Assembly: GCA_963969395.1 (NCBI GenBank)
Contig: OZ017795.1
Coordinates: forward strand, 11,284,001-11,348,000
Direction: 5' to 3'
From: Pseudoscleropodium purum
Taxonomy: Eukaryota > Streptophyta > Bryopsida > Hypnales > Brachytheciaceae
DNA: 64,000 nt
The notes under the pieces were generated by a model. That model was not told where the DNA came from, searched no databases, and saw nothing but the letters and a program-made list of their open reading frames with translations. Positions 48,727 through 62,200 of the stretch are shown here, piece by piece (positions within the stretch are counted from its first letter, which is position 1; each line of letters begins with the position of its first letter). The translations under genes were made by a program, and so were the position numbers.

Positions 48727-49764
48727 ACTAGAAAAGGTTTAGACAATCCAATAAGAACCAGTAGCTAAGTTGTTTCATTAATAGTATAGGTTATTTGATT
48801 GATCCAACACATGTTGGTTCACATACATCGGTTTGCTAATTAAACTCCAAAACCAGGATGATACCTATGAAGCTCCAACTTTGATTTTTTACATCAAAAG
48901 TTTGATTTTGAAAAAAAAAATCTTTGGACAAGTGTTGGGCAACCAAAAGCCAAATTTTAGAAATTTTTTAGAAAATTAAAAGTGAATTTTTGTTGGACAA
49001 AGTGTAGGTTGGAAAGGGTGAGAACTTAAAAGTCTACATTGAGTTCTATGTGGCTAGAGCTTATCCATTGAGTAGTAGAAATGAAATAAACTCAAAATCC
49101 AAATTGAGTTTCTTTCAAGCCAAAGCTTACCCTCTAAAGGCACTCGATTCAATATTAGGTACTTCTACATCACAATTGTATACTCTCTTGAGACTTTGGT
49201 TTACTCAACTCTCATTTCGAGTAGATTCTAGTTGTTGTCCAAGCTTTAGGTGCTTTCCAAGCTCACGTCTCTACCATGGCCATGCACAAAATTGAATCTC
49301 AAAACTCTCATTTTTAGTGTCTCATACATTTAGAACTCATACATTTGGAACTCAACATTAGAGATATAGATTGAATTTCAAGTTTGCAAAATTAAGTTGT
49401 TAGGAAGAAGAAGAAGAAGAGAGACTCAAAGGAAGCTTAGCCATTCATTAGGAATAGTTGACTCCTTAGATAAGGTTAGACTTTGCTTGGAGGACAAAAA
49501 GATAAGACGAAAGAATGAAATACTTGACTTTTGGGGTATTCTAGAATTAATTATGAGTTAGTAAAAATTAAAAAAGCTTTGTCTTAAGGTTTTATTTGAT
49601 ACTAAGACAATTTAGCAAGTATTAAAAGATTAGATTCAATAGAATTTTATTCCCAAAGATATCTTGAAGGAAAAAAAACATCGAAAAAAACATAGATTAG
49701 AAAGAAAAAAAGGAGAAATTAAACAGAAGGAGCTTTGGTGTATTCCAATCACAATAGAAGCCAC
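48727..49764. other. AT-rich intergenic DNA, no gene seen
   Basis: Includes a short GAA run near 49408. The + frame at 49050-49295 has no motif. Confidence 0.45.
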
Positions 49765-49889
49765 AAAAATACAACATTCAAAGTCATTTTGTAGTCAAAA
49801 ATACAACATTCAAATTAGTCATTTTGTACTCATTATTGTCGGTGCAATCATTATGGACAAGTCATTTATACCCTTGTTTTCTTGTAGTG
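49765..49889 (-). mobile_element. CACTA transposon terminus with subterminal direct repeat
   Basis: On the minus strand 49889-49877 reads CACTACAAGAAAA, the classic En/Spm-type CACTA end. Beside it is a direct repeat of about 36 bp (ATACAACATTCAAA then GTCATTTTGTA, at about 49767 and 49800), as expected of a subterminal region. No matching opposite end was found, so this is probably a truncated element. Confidence 0.5.
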
Positions 49890-50109
49890 TGATGGGCTCT
49901 TTTTAACATGTGGAAACTCTTTTGTTGGCTCTCAAGTACTATTGCATATCCAATTGGGGGCTTATGAACTTCTATGCCTTGTATAGTATTCACCGCTTTC
50001 CTATTCTTTTCTTTACATGCATTTGTAGACTTTGATTCTCATGATTCTATTTTGATTATTTCTTTATTTGTTTTATAGTTGTTTAGGATGTTGGAGTAGT
50101 TGCTAGATT

Positions 50110-50466
50110 TGAGGGGCAAGAAACGTAAAGAGAATTCATTGTTCCAAGATAAGGAGGTGCATTTCAAGAATCATAGCACTGTTGCATTTCACACAACTTT
50201 CATGAGGCAGGTCCATCCCATGCTGTGGAAGATTATGAGATGGGCCTACTTCCTTGTTAAATAGGGTTGATTTTGGAAAAGATAGACCTATTGAAGAGAT
50301 ACAAGAGAACCGGTGATGTATTGGATAGGGTGATTTGGAAGTGGAGGAAGGTGTATGTAGAGGTGAAAGCCAATTCTCTAAAGGATCTTTCGGTGAGAGC
50401 TAGTGAAGAAACATCCATGGAGGATGAAGAGAGAAGTAAGGACAAACTCATTCTCAAACATCAATA
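50110..50466 (+). pseudogene. Decayed reading frame, origin unknown
   Basis: Two consecutive + frames look more protein-like than the AT-rich background. The first (about 50112-50261) reads GKKRKENSLFQDKEVHF and later RQVHPMLWKIMRWAYF. The second (50267-50466), in another frame, has charged residues in the order RYKRTGDVLDRVIWKWRK. Each ends in a stop, and neither has a good start. I recognise no family; a fossil transposon protein is one possibility. Confidence 0.3.
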
Positions 50467-53084
50467 GTGGATAGAGTAGGAGCAAGAGACACTTGAAGAG
50501 CATGTGGATTGTACTACTCTGGACACTATGAGGTTTTGAACTTGAGTACCAATGTGAATAAAAATTAACATGGTTGCAGGAAAAGGGTGAATATGTTGAA
50601 GGCAGCTCTAAAGGTTTAGGAATCAATTTTGGCTAAATATTTTATAAGTACATCTACTCATTAACAAAAACGCACATCTAAAACTAAACATAAATTATAA
50701 TAATTTCTAAAACATAGGAATTGATTTGGATGCACATGCTAGTTAAAATGATGGATGAAGTTTATAGGGTGAAAAATAGATAGAACTTTGTCCAACGATT
50801 CTTTTAGTAGGAAAGTCCACTTCACATACATCATACATTTTTGCAAAATGTGCACATAATTCTACATAATATAGGGTAGTCAAAACAAAAAACCCAATAA
50901 TTTGAAATTTGATACTGAAAGTTTTTGTTGTCAAAAATATAGACTTTGAAGTTTTGAAGGTTTTAAGATAATGTCTTGCATTTTTAAGACTTAAATTTAA
51001 AAACAACTAGTTTATTGTTTGTAAAATCAATTGAATAGTTGAAGCAATAGTTAAATAAGTTGTAATCATCCATAAACAAAATCCACTTGAAAGAATCTCA
51101 TTGTGCCTATTGTATCTATCAACCCAATATTTTCTCTTTTACTTTAAAAAGTAATCTTAAGCAACATACATATTTTAGTGGAAGTTTCCTACGTGTTGCA
51201 TCGATTTATGCATGAAAAAAATTTCTATTTGTTTTTTGTTTTAATACATTTGTATTGTCTTCCAAGTCAAACCAAGCTACTTATTTAACTACTAAATGAA
51301 AAGAAAATCTAGATATATTTATTCAATGCTTTTATCTTAAATGAAGTAAGCTAAGAGGATGTTTTCAACCACGAGAATAACAAATAGAAGAGGACAAGAC
51401 CGCATACCAAAGGTGCATATCTAGGTAGCAAACTTTTCACCATTTAAATGATTGCCATGACCTCATCCAAGTTTCAAATGCAGAGTTCTTTAATTTTTTA
51501 GAACTTTGAAAACAAAAACTTGAAACTTGAAAAAAATTTATATCAATAGCTACTACTGTAAAAAATTTGTCTTAAAATTTGAGGTTTAAAAACAAGAATC
51601 CTACAAAATCCTCTTTTGGTAGTGATTTAGACCTATACTTGTTCAGACAACCATAGCTTCTACAAATCAACCTCAAATCAAACACATCTTAGCTCTAAGA
51701 AAATTTAATGATAAACCAATTGTACATAAGAAGTTGTATAAGCTCAAAGTTTGCACTTTTAATATATGAAAGCATTTGCTTCTCTTTTTTTTAACTACAC
51801 ACAATTCCTACATACAAACTCCAAATCAAACAAATCTTAATTTTTTTAAAAGCTAATAACAAAGAGATGCTATTCTTAAAAGTCTTAAACTCTAAAAAAA
51901 ATTATTTAAATACTACATATGAAAGAAGTCAAAGATAGACAATGAAAATGTTCCTCGACTATCTCATGTAACTCTTGACAAGTAGCTTAAAAATGTGAGA
52001 GAATGAGAAGTCAACGAGTATCTAAGTTTTTTATATAAATGAAGAATGTGTTGTAGAAGAATAGATTGTATTATTTCTTTTTACGAGGTTTTTTTATAGC
52101 TTGTAATCTCCATATGGTTTTTGCAAGTTTGTTCTTCTTTTTTTTACATTTTCTTCAACTTTTAACTTTAACCTTTACTTTTTGACCTTGATGTCAAACT
52201 TCACCTTTGTTTTTTTTACATCCCACACCCTTTTGCATACTTCTTACATCTTATACAATGTTCACCTATCTCTTACATCTTACACATAAAAGGCTTTTAA
52301 CCTTGACTCCTTTATTTTTTCACTCATATGCTTTTATCCACTCTACACCTCTTACACCTAAAAAACTTTTGGACTTTGACTATTCATCTATCCTGAAACG
52401 TTAAATCAAGTACTTCTCTCCCCTAACCTACCTCCAAGCTACATTTTTTTTTATAAAATTTACATAAATTTGGTACAAAAGCCATTATTGACTTTAGAAA
52501 CTACAAATTTTGTAATACTAAAATACTAAAATATCCCTAGCTAAATTCAAATATCCCTCTAAAATGTTTCAAAATGATAAGAAAATACAACTTTAAGCAT
52601 TGATGGTAAAATCTAGTACTCACAATATTTTTATAACAAGAATAAAAAATTCTTGCAATGAGATTTTGTAAGACAATCAATAATAAGTGATATACTTTAT
52701 ACATACAATTATATTATAATTGAATTAATAAATAATCCTATTTTTAGATGGAGAGATTTACTCAAATTTTACAATTAAATTTTATCTTTATTGCTTCAAA
52801 TATCCCATAAGAAGATCCATTTGTAAATGAATCAAACCACACTCAAGGTACCAATACCTAGGATTACCAAGACATCCTAACATCCACCAATGGATACAGA
52901 CACTAGGTCTGCAGCATCCTGTGACATTTGCAAAAAAGAATTACCGTACGCCTCATCTATCATCTTTGATTGCCCCATCTGTCTAGAGCGTCTATCTAAT
53001 CCATCTATCTGCCTCGTTCGCACCAATTTTTTTTTAATCTTTTACCAAGTGAAAAATTGGCAATATTAAACATTCTAATGGTAC
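50467..53084. other. AT-rich intergenic DNA, no gene seen
   Basis: No supported exon or element. The segment 52080-52440 is pyrimidine-rich with repeated CTTACA words. Confidence 0.45.
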
Positions 53085-53180
53085 TTGAAATTTAAACATT
53101 TATCCACATATTGAATAGAAAATATCACATTAGGACATATCACATATTCATAATTTTGTTTTCATCCATTTTTGGCCAAT
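53085..53180. repeat. Dispersed repeat, copy 2 (partner at 8758-8860)
   Basis: See the partner entry; direct orientation, about 75-85% alike by eye. Confidence 0.6.
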
Positions 53181-53536
53181 TTAACCCTATAATTTTGTAT
53201 AATTTGACAAGTTTTTGTAATTCCATCCAATATTTGACTGTTTATGTTGTAAAAGCTTGGTGCAAGGTCAATGTTTTGGTCCAATTTGACGACAAATCGC
53301 TAGAGAAATAAACACTAGTCCACTAGTCTTCAAAAAAATTTAATCTCAAAACTTGCCATATTGACTATTGAGGTCATAAACAATAGTTGGGTTTAGGGAA
53401 AGCTTTCATATTTTGCATTCTCATTTTTTCCCTTTTATTTTCCTACTTTATAATATTTCATATGAACATATCATTGTCTCTTTGTTTATCAAGATCAATC
53501 AATTTTTCTTTCCATTTTTTAAATAAATAAAATATT

Positions 53537-53800
53537 AACCCCTACATGCCTAAATTGCATTTTTAAGTAATATAGTAAATTTATGCACCTCACTATGAAT
53601 AAATTTTTTTTCTAGAATTTAAATACATGTATCCAAAAAATAGTTCTAAGCCTTAACAATTTTTATAGCTTTAGATTGCATAGCAAAAAAATTATTGTAT
53701 GATGTGTATAGATTGTACAATTTGTTATTTTTGGCTGTATAGAATTATAGAATGGGAATTTTCTTATTTCATGTCTATACCTTAACTTTGGAGGCATGCC
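53537..53800 (-). mobile_element. TIR-family element, copy E (one end only)
   Basis: Starts TTAACCCCTACATGCCTAAA with TTGCATTTTT and then parallels the minus strand of copy F through CTCACTA, AAATT, and AAAAAAATTATTGTATGATG. The match fades after about 250 bp and the other terminus is absent. Confidence 0.55.
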
Positions 53801-54057
53801 ACTTTGGTTGTTATGAAAATTATTTTTCTCCATAAATTTTTTTTCAAGTTTATGGACTAATATTCTATCTTCAATTATGTCATCCTCATTTTTTGGTAAA
53901 CATTTCCGTTAATGTGAAATTCCTCTTGAATTTCACACCATACTTTTTTTGATGTTGTAATGTAAATATGTACACTACATAAAATGTGTACTAATTTTAT
54001 ACTTTAGAGAGATTTTAGAATCTAGAGTTCTAAAATCTAAAGAACATGCTTCAAGGT

Positions 54058-54110
54058 GACGTTTCCAATGGCTTTAAAATGACGCTTTCAATGGCTTTAA
54101 AATGACGCTT
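54058..54110. repeat. 23-bp tandem repeat, 2.3 units
   Basis: Unit GACG-TTTCAATGGCTTTAAAAT repeated without a gap, just upstream of the broken frame at 54221. Confidence 0.9.
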
Positions 54111-54220
54111 GTTGCTAATAAAGTTGTTAAAAGGGCGAAAGCCTTGGACAAATTTCACCAATTCAAAGTCTTTTCTTTAGTTTTATAGAGTTTTGTTTGG
54201 ATTTGAAGTTTCACTCTAAA

Positions 54221-54721
54221 ATGTCAAATTGGAAGGGTTTTATGGAGTCACAAGATCTAAAGTCTCAATTGGAGGTTGAACTAGAGCTTTCTTTGTCACA
54301 ATTGTTAGTTCAACCATCTCAGCTAGAAGTTTCTACACCATTGCCAATCCATTCACAAGATGAAGCTGAACCTTCTTGTCCACTTAAGAAACCTTGTGTA
54401 GAGTTACGTTGGCATAGTAATCTCCAAAGAGACGCTCATGCTTTGATGATTCTACTTCAAGTTGAATGTATTGAATTGGACACCCAATAAGTGACATTCG
54501 AAGGGATTTTTGAGGGCCTAAATGATGACCAATATGATTGTATGGTTAAGCCAATTAAGGGAAGTCGTGGCCATCAACATTGGTTAAAAGGTCCGGTTAA
54601 TCCTTTGACGAAGGCCAAACTTGCAGATTACGTCACAAACATTGTCAAATATATCCTCAAGTTCTTGAAGATGAAATATGGCTCTTTTTTTACTTCAGTT
54701 TTTACCTCCAAGCAATTATAG
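54221..54721 (+). pseudogene. Open frame broken by one in-frame stop, function unknown
   Basis: An ATG at 54221 opens a frame of 90 codons ending at TAA 54488-54490; the same frame then stays open for 76 more codons to 54721. The product is acidic early (SQLEVELELSLSQLL, SQDEAEPSC) and basic later (KGSRGHQHWLKGPVNPLTKA, YILKFLKMKYGS). Codon use is less AT-driven than the surroundings, which suggests a once-functional protein of at least 165 residues. I recognise no domain. It could be a fossil transposon gene or a lineage-specific gene with a nonsense mutation. Confidence 0.4.
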
Positions 54722-57700
54722 TGGAAGTTTTATTGTTAGTTGTAATTTTTATACTCTATTTGGATGTTAAGAATTGAAAGTTACAAACGTAGAAAATGTT
54801 TGTCTATTGAATTTTGACCTTTAAAGTTCATTGGCCTTAAAAGGTGAATAGGAACTTACCTTAGGGTGTTTTCCTTGAACCAATGGTTGTTTGAAGACCC
54901 ATGTGATGTGTACATGGGCTAATTCCACCTATCTTAAGGGTTTAAAGGCTTGGTAGGCATCTTCTTCTTCCCCTTTAATCAAGTTTTTGGGGGACAAGTG
55001 TTTGTTTGTTTTTTGAAAGTTGGGAAGTGTAAGGTTTGAGAGACCAAAAATTTGAACAGTCATATCTTTGTATGTATGAGATATTTTAGAATGAAATTTG
55101 AGAGTTTGTACTTCTTTTTATTGCCATTCCAAAAAAACCTTTCTTGTGCAATTTGAAGTTGAGAGCAAAAAGTTATAAACATTTGAGTGGAGGAGGATCT
55201 GTTGCCACCCAACAAAAAAGAGCAAAGATTTAGGCGATTACCAAAGTTTGTGTTTTTCTTTATTCTCTTTAAAATTTTGATGCATTAGAGATATCTTTTT
55301 TGTCTTTTCAAAAACTCATTTTTTAAATCAATTGAAATAAACTCATTGAAGCTATTTAGAGTAAATTATAGGTTCTTGAGTAGAAGAAAGTCTGTAGCCC
55401 TTATTGTTTAGAATCCATAACTTTGAGAAGCTATAAATTTTGCTAAGAGGTTGTATTGCAACTGAAAATTATAGTGAAGATAGAAGAATTTGTTAGCTTT
55501 TCAGAATGATAACATTTTCTTAATTTGAAGAAGAATTACAAAAGTTATAGATAGTGAAGCAAAAGAAGGTCTGTTGCCTTTCTATTTTGAGAAAAATGGA
55601 GTTAGAATGGAATTAGTTTCTTGCTTTTTTTGATGTTTTAAAGACACCAAGATTTGAAGACAAGAAGATTGAAGAATTGTGTGTTGTGGCTTGTAGCTTG
55701 TTATTCCTAATCTGATTTGGAGGCTTGTTATTTTCTTTTCTACATTGTAAACTTTGTTGCGGACTATGCGATAACTCAGGATTAATCCCATTTTGTATTT
55801 GTCGCAACGAAGTGGGATTGATCACCCACATGGTTGATCTTTTATGTTGTTTCCATTGGTGAGGCTCATTTGCTAGTCACCGTGGGTTTGAAGTTTAGGA
55901 ACCAATTTTAGACGATCAACTTGTAGTTTAGTTGTTCCGTTTTATCCGTCCAAGGTCGTGGATTCTTATCACACACCCTTACCTTGACTTTTATAGAGCC
56001 ACTATAGGATAGATCAATATAAAGGAGTTTGAAGATTGAAGACCAAAGACTAAAGATTAGAAGATTCGATTGAACTCCATAACAAATTATTCCTAGTCGT
56101 AGCTAGAATCCTTGTGATTTCCTGAAGCAAACTCTCTCAACACAACACTAATAAAACACTTTAATAGTTCCGTGGATGTGAAATTGATAATTTTCTTCAC
56201 ATACTTTATTTTAGGTAAGACACTTTAGTCAATTTCGTTTCGTGAGACATTGAGACTAAAACTATTTATTTCAATTTCACACCCACGTGAGAAAGAATTT
56301 GTAGGAGATACAAACCTCTACCTAGTAGAGATAGAAAAAAACCTCAATGGAGCTAAAGTAGCCCTTGCCTTCTTTGCTATATGATCAAAATCAAAAATCA
56401 ATTGGTTGAAATCAAAAGACATTTGTATTAGTAACAAAGATAAACCTTTTGAATAGAGTACAAAACTATAGCTACAATAGCTAGCACTAGAGAAAAAAAC
56501 TACATTTTTTAGATTTCCTTGTAGACTTCCAAATTCCAACAAAACAAATGTTCAAAATTATATAATAAAACCTTAAACAAAAATTATCCCATTAGTATAA
56601 AACCAAGTTTTCACTTTCAACAAGGTCACTTATAGCTTGGGGGGGCAGTCAGTAGTAGCAATAGAAAACTACATGTGAACAAATAATAGGGTATCTAAAA
56701 CATTTGAGATAAAAAAATTATAATTTGTTTCTTAATACTATAGGGTACAAAAATGCCATGATATGTCTTCAAACCACTATAGGGTATAGAAAAATAGGTT
56801 CAATTAAGAAAAATTAGACCTAGGGTACCTCCCCCCCCCCCCCCTTTTATTTATTTTTTGGCCCAAAAGTATTAGATGTTGTTGCCTTGTGAGTGGCATA
56901 TTCAAAGTGTTCAATAATTTTATAGACTTTATTAATTTCTACAATAGACGTTGACTAGCTTTAGATGGTTTTCATTTAATTTTGGACATTGGCAATTCCT
57001 ATTTTGGACGCTCTGTTATCATTGAATTTTGATGGGGTTGGAAAAAAATAGGATAGACAAAAACGCAATAGAAAGAAAAATTTACAGTAAGATAGTATAT
57101 GATATATTCATGGCATTTGAAAATTAAAATTAATGTATGCCCCCTTTTTAATGATCCAAATTAGTGAGTGTTCACACATGTATCCTTATTTTTTTTATGG
57201 ACTATACCCCCATGCTTATAGCCAACCTAATTTTACTAGCATTGATATGGTATCTCATTTCTTTTTGGGCCCTTCACATTGACATCATATCAAAATCAAG
57301 AGTCTCATCCAAAACTACATATAGTTAGAAGAAATTGGTGAAATATAATGTAAAACTAAAGTAGAATAGGACTCTCTCATCCAACAACATAACAAGGTAT
57401 CAAATTAATTGAACCAACTTTACAAACGCAAAGCCTTATAGAAGACTAATGGTTAGGAATATGATTCACAAAAATGCACCCTAAAGAATCATGATCTACT
57501 ACCAAATGAAATTAATCAAACTAGAACAAGGAGGTAAGTGGTTTCCAAACATCCATTTTATTATTTATGCAATTAGAGTTAGTGGAAGTAGCTTTGAAAT
57601 TTGGTGAAAAATATGGAAAGCATGGTATGACATCTTAGAGTTTCAACAATCACATCGTAATGAAGCCATAAGCCACCTAAACATTTTCTAGAATGGTGAA

Positions 57701-60485
57701 CTTTGTGGCAACCACAACAATATGATAGATGACTTACTATAGTCTTTTCAAAGCACTTGGATGAAGAATAAAGTCTACAAAATCCAAGACCTATGGGACT
57801 TTAATAACTATAGATGGAAGCAAAAGAAAGTTCTAATTGACACCCTTAGTCATAGCTACTCACACTCAAAAACTAGAGAAATTATTAGCACCATCTCTAA
57901 TATTAATCTATGACACAATACACACACTTTTTAAAATTTGAATGGGTGAGGGTGATTGCAAGACACACTTGTCCTATTTTTTGTCACACATTCAATGCAA
58001 AAATTGTTTTGTGCCATAAACATTGCAAAAATGATTGAATGAATATGAAATTCAAAAATAAACTTCCTATAGCAATATAAAATGTACTTCAATTATTATT
58101 ACTTTAATATACCTATTGCATTAATTTTTTTCAAAATTAATGCAATAGGTGAGATTGAATTTCAAATGTATGTCACACATACAATTTTGGTGGGTTTTAG
58201 TACTATCATTTAGTACCTTTATTGAAGAATTACATTGAAAAATTCATAAATTAGCTCTTTTAATAGAAATACAACTTCTCAAAAGAAAAATTTATAAAAT
58301 TGTTTTCCAAGTGTCTTTTACATTGGCCTCAAGTATATTGTATTAAGACTGAATTTAGATTGAAATAAAAGTGTTTTTTTAGTTCAAGCTTTGAGATTCC
58401 TTCTTTCCTCTTAGTTAATAACAATGGCTACTTTTAAAATAAATTTTCCAAATGAATTTTTTAATTTAAAAACATAAAAATGTATAAGTCTCATTGTCTA
58501 GCATAAATTGCAACCTATAGCTCAAAATTGTATTTCAAGGTATGCAAAAAGACTCATTAGTATCGGTGTAGGCCATAGCACATCGAATTTGCAAATGTAG
58601 ATTGTTTTATGGCAAATTAAGTATTGCCATCCATCCTTTCCATCAAATGATGATCACATGTTGTCAAAATAATAGATCTGAAATCCTATTGACCATCTCA
58701 ATTTCATGTTCTATACCCCCAAAAGTAATGAAGAGTACTCATAGTACAAAAAATCTAAAAGGCAAAAAATTAAAATGCAGCAAATAGTATAAGTGTTTCT
58801 TGCAATCACCCATGATAAAATATTCTTCCACCCTAACCAGATTATATACTAGATGTGAAGGCTACACACAAATATTCCCTTTTATCACTCTCATTTAAAT
58901 TTTTTTAAATGAAGAGGTAGAAGCCTTGTATGACCTAATAAGTAAAAACTTAAAAGAACCACACTTATAACTTGTAGTAGAGATCTTTGCAACATCCAAA
59001 ATAATTTGGACAAAGAATTTCATGCTCTACTTGGTTCCAAGGTGCTATCCAACAATTTGACTTCAATCTAGGAGACTGAAACTAGAAGCTAGATTTGTCT
59101 ACCAAAACATATTCATTTCCAAATACTCTATTTGCTTTAGTTACCAAATTGGTCTTTAGTTGAAATCCTCTTTTTCTAGACTTCTACCAAACTTGCAAAA
59201 TTGAATTTGATTGAATAGGAATCCAAGACTATGATCCAAGCAATCTAAAGCAAAAGTAGACGTAAAAAGATTCAATTTTGTTTTTGGCTTTTGAATTCAA
59301 CAAAGCTGTCCACCACTAGATGGAGCTCAATCATAGTTTTTTTTCCCAAAGTGTCATAGTTGTTAGGGCTCTATCATAGAAACCAGTGCATAGAGCATGT
59401 ATTGCAAGTTTGTTGTTGTGCTCATAGGATGCAGGACAAGTTCAAGGACATCCAATGGACATTAAAGTTGCACGAGTCTCTGTTATAGAGAAAAGCCATC
59501 ACTAGTATCCCCACTAGTTTTTTTCACTAGGACAACTAGTACTTGCCTTCCAATCTTGTTTTTTAACATCACCATCAACATTCTTTGTTTTTCCATCCTC
59601 TACAAGCTTTGGTGTGCATAGGATCATTTCATCCTTGACGATGAAAATATTAGTTCCACTCGAAATATAGCCTTGCTTGGCAGGATACTATTCTTGCAAG
59701 CATGGCTCATAGAAACCACATTCTCTTTTACTAGACGTAAAGAAAAGCATCAAAAAATAATTTGTTAGGAGTTTTTTGACACTTAGTGCAAAAATGAAGT
59801 TTTTTATTCTAATAGTTTTCACTAGTCTAAGTGGAATTTGACATCTTGTCTCACTCCTTAGTTGACTTGATCACATGAATTGGATTAATAGTTTGTTCTC
59901 TCTTATTTTTACTAGAGACCTTCACTTTTGAAAAGAAAAAAAATGCCATCCACGATGAATTTAAATGTTCATGATCAAAATAGTTTAATCACTTCAATGA
60001 AGATTGCAAGGTATATTACATATTGGAAATTTTTTATTTCATGAATGTAAGAAATAATCATTAATTAAAGAGGAAGGATGAAGATATTTTGAAAGGCAAC
60101 AATTTTGAAGCATGCAACTTCTATTGTAAATGAGCCTTGAAAAATACATCAATTTTTTAGAGTTTTTGGACCCTTATACATTAAAATTGACAAATTAAAA
60201 TTTCACATTATACTTAAAAAGTCCTCCAACTTATAGTTTCCCACCAATACACACCAAATGTATCCCACAAACAATTATCCCACTTTTAGTGTGCCTAAAC
60301 TTCAAAATTTTCTAATCTTTTCAAAAAGTGAAGTATTTATTTTTCATTATTTTTAGAAAAAATATATACATCCTATTATTCCTATAGGCTTTAACTAGTG
60401 TATTTTATTCTATATGTTGAAAAGTGGGTTGGGATTATATATAAGGTGGTATTAGTGAATGGAAGAAAAAACTAAATTCCTAGTA
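54722..60485. other. AT-rich intergenic DNA, no gene seen
   Basis: 55.7-56.3 kb is somewhat GC-richer and has an imperfect hairpin around AATCCCATTTTG/GTGGGATT (55791-55822). A 14-base C run is at 56831-56844. I see no exon or element ends that I could defend. Confidence 0.45.
56831..56844. repeat. Poly(C) run, 14 bases
   Basis: An uninterrupted C homopolymer followed by TTTT. Its exact length is liable to sequencing error. Confidence 0.9.
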
Positions 60486-61143
60486 ACTTTCAATCCTTAA
60501 ATGAATTCAAGTATGTTTCACCAAAACCACTCCAAAACTGTCATTTCTAGTACAAGTATCAAATTTTTGAAAAGAAAGTGTTTTGGGGCACAATTAACCA
60601 AAAGATCTTGTAGTATGCTAATTTGAAAAGATGTGCAAAAAATTTCAAAAATTTTCACCATGTTGATTGCAAGATATTAGCATTTGAAGTAACAAAAATC
60701 ATGTTTTTGGCCTTGCAAAAATTTGGGCATCTATACTTCATAAGGTCACATTTGTATGAAAAAATGTCCCCAAATGGTGGTTTGTCTTTGAATTCATTCT
60801 TCTAGTCAAATTCGCTACATGCTTGAAAATTTTCAAATCATTTGGAATTGTACAACATACAAGAAAAAAAATAGTAAATAGAAAAAAAATATATTATTCA
60901 AAATACTAAATTGTTAATAACTTATTTATGGAATTAAAAATTGCCAATCCCAATGGTCTTAATGTTTTGATAAAAAATCTACACCTTACTTAATTTATTT
61001 ATTTCCAAAAATATTAAAAATTGAATTAAATAAAGGACGTTGAAGTTTGTCTTAGAGTAGAGATTTAATAATGACTCACAAACTCCCGCAAACTAAAACT
61101 CCTCATAACTTTTGATTCATTGATCTGAATGGAATGATTCAAA

Positions 61144-61214
<71 letters not shown>

Positions 61215-61492
61215 CTAAAGAACCAATTTCAAATTTTAATTTCTTACGAAAATAATTTTTAAAGAAGTTTTTTGGCTGCTCAAGTTGTCCAACAAGTACT
61301 GAAAACACATATCATACAATAATTTTTTAACCGTGTAGTCAAAATTTATAAAAATTATTTAGCCTTAAAGCTACTCCTTGAACACATGTTTTATTAATAT
61401 TTCAAAGAAAAAAACAAAAAATTCCATTTGTAGTGAGCTACCCAAAATTTCTACATTGCCAAAAAATGCAATTTGGGCATTTAGGGGTTAAA
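60486..61492 (+). mobile_element. TIR-family element, copy F, with expanded (AT)n
   Basis: Collinear with copies A and B across about 1 kb (see copy B for shared blocks). The right end GGGCATTTAGGGGTTAAA is sharp; the left end near 60486 is worn (CAATCCTTAAATG). A 64-bp perfect AT run (61148-61211) replaces the short TA tract of copy B. It is uninterrupted where copy A has its nested element. Confidence 0.75.
61148..61211. repeat. (AT)n microsatellite inside copy F
   Basis: Perfect alternating AT over 64 bases. Confidence 0.95.
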
Positions 61493-62061
61493 AGAAATTT
61501 AAAAGTGTTGATTGCTATGGTGAGAATGTTTTTGTAAATTATAAGTATCCTTTATTTTTGTTTTTCTTTAAAAATATTCATAATTGAGTTCAAAAAAATG
61601 TTTTATATATTTTTTAATCTTTGTTGCTTGCAAAATAAAACTCTTTATAACTTTCACCTCTTTATTCAAAATTCAATGGTTCAAATGTTTTTGAGTAAGT
61701 ATAAATCTATACAATCCAAAAAAATTAATTAATATTTTTTGGAATATTTTTTTTCTACCCATTTGACATTGAAATTGAAAAAAACTCTTTTACCTTACAA
61801 TTGGTGGAAATGTTTATTCTAAAATTTTAGAATGATGTTCTTGAACAAATTTACCAAGGGATCCTATAGTTGAATTTGTTAAAAAATAAAAATAGATGAA
61901 GATTTTAGCCTTTATTTTGGTTTAAGTATTTGAAAGTAATTTTGGACCTCAAAACCTTGCATGACTTTAGGAATTAATGTAAAAGTATGCAATTGGGGAA
62001 TCAAAAGAAAAATTTGATTTTAAAAACTATAACCTAACACAATAGACAAAAGCCTTTAGAG

Positions 62062-62200
62062 ACTAATTGAAAGAACCCACAATACTTTTCATCCATTTTG
62101 TTATTGTGTTTGAACTTGCACTTAATGTGAAGGGCATGTAATACATAAAAATCGTTTCACCACATTCCATGAAATCCCATGAGAAACACAAGCAAATGGT
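62062..62200. repeat. Dispersed repeat, copy 1 (partner at 63232-63410)
   Basis: TGAAAGA-CCACAA, TTTTCATCCATT, TGAACTTGCACT and TGGTGAGGTGT occur in the same order in both copies, directly oriented 1.2 kb apart. Confidence 0.6.

Noticed and set aside
55582..56542. Possible LTR remnant in the GC-raised stretch near 56 kb
   Set aside because: I found no paired terminal repeats, primer-binding site or polyprotein fragment.
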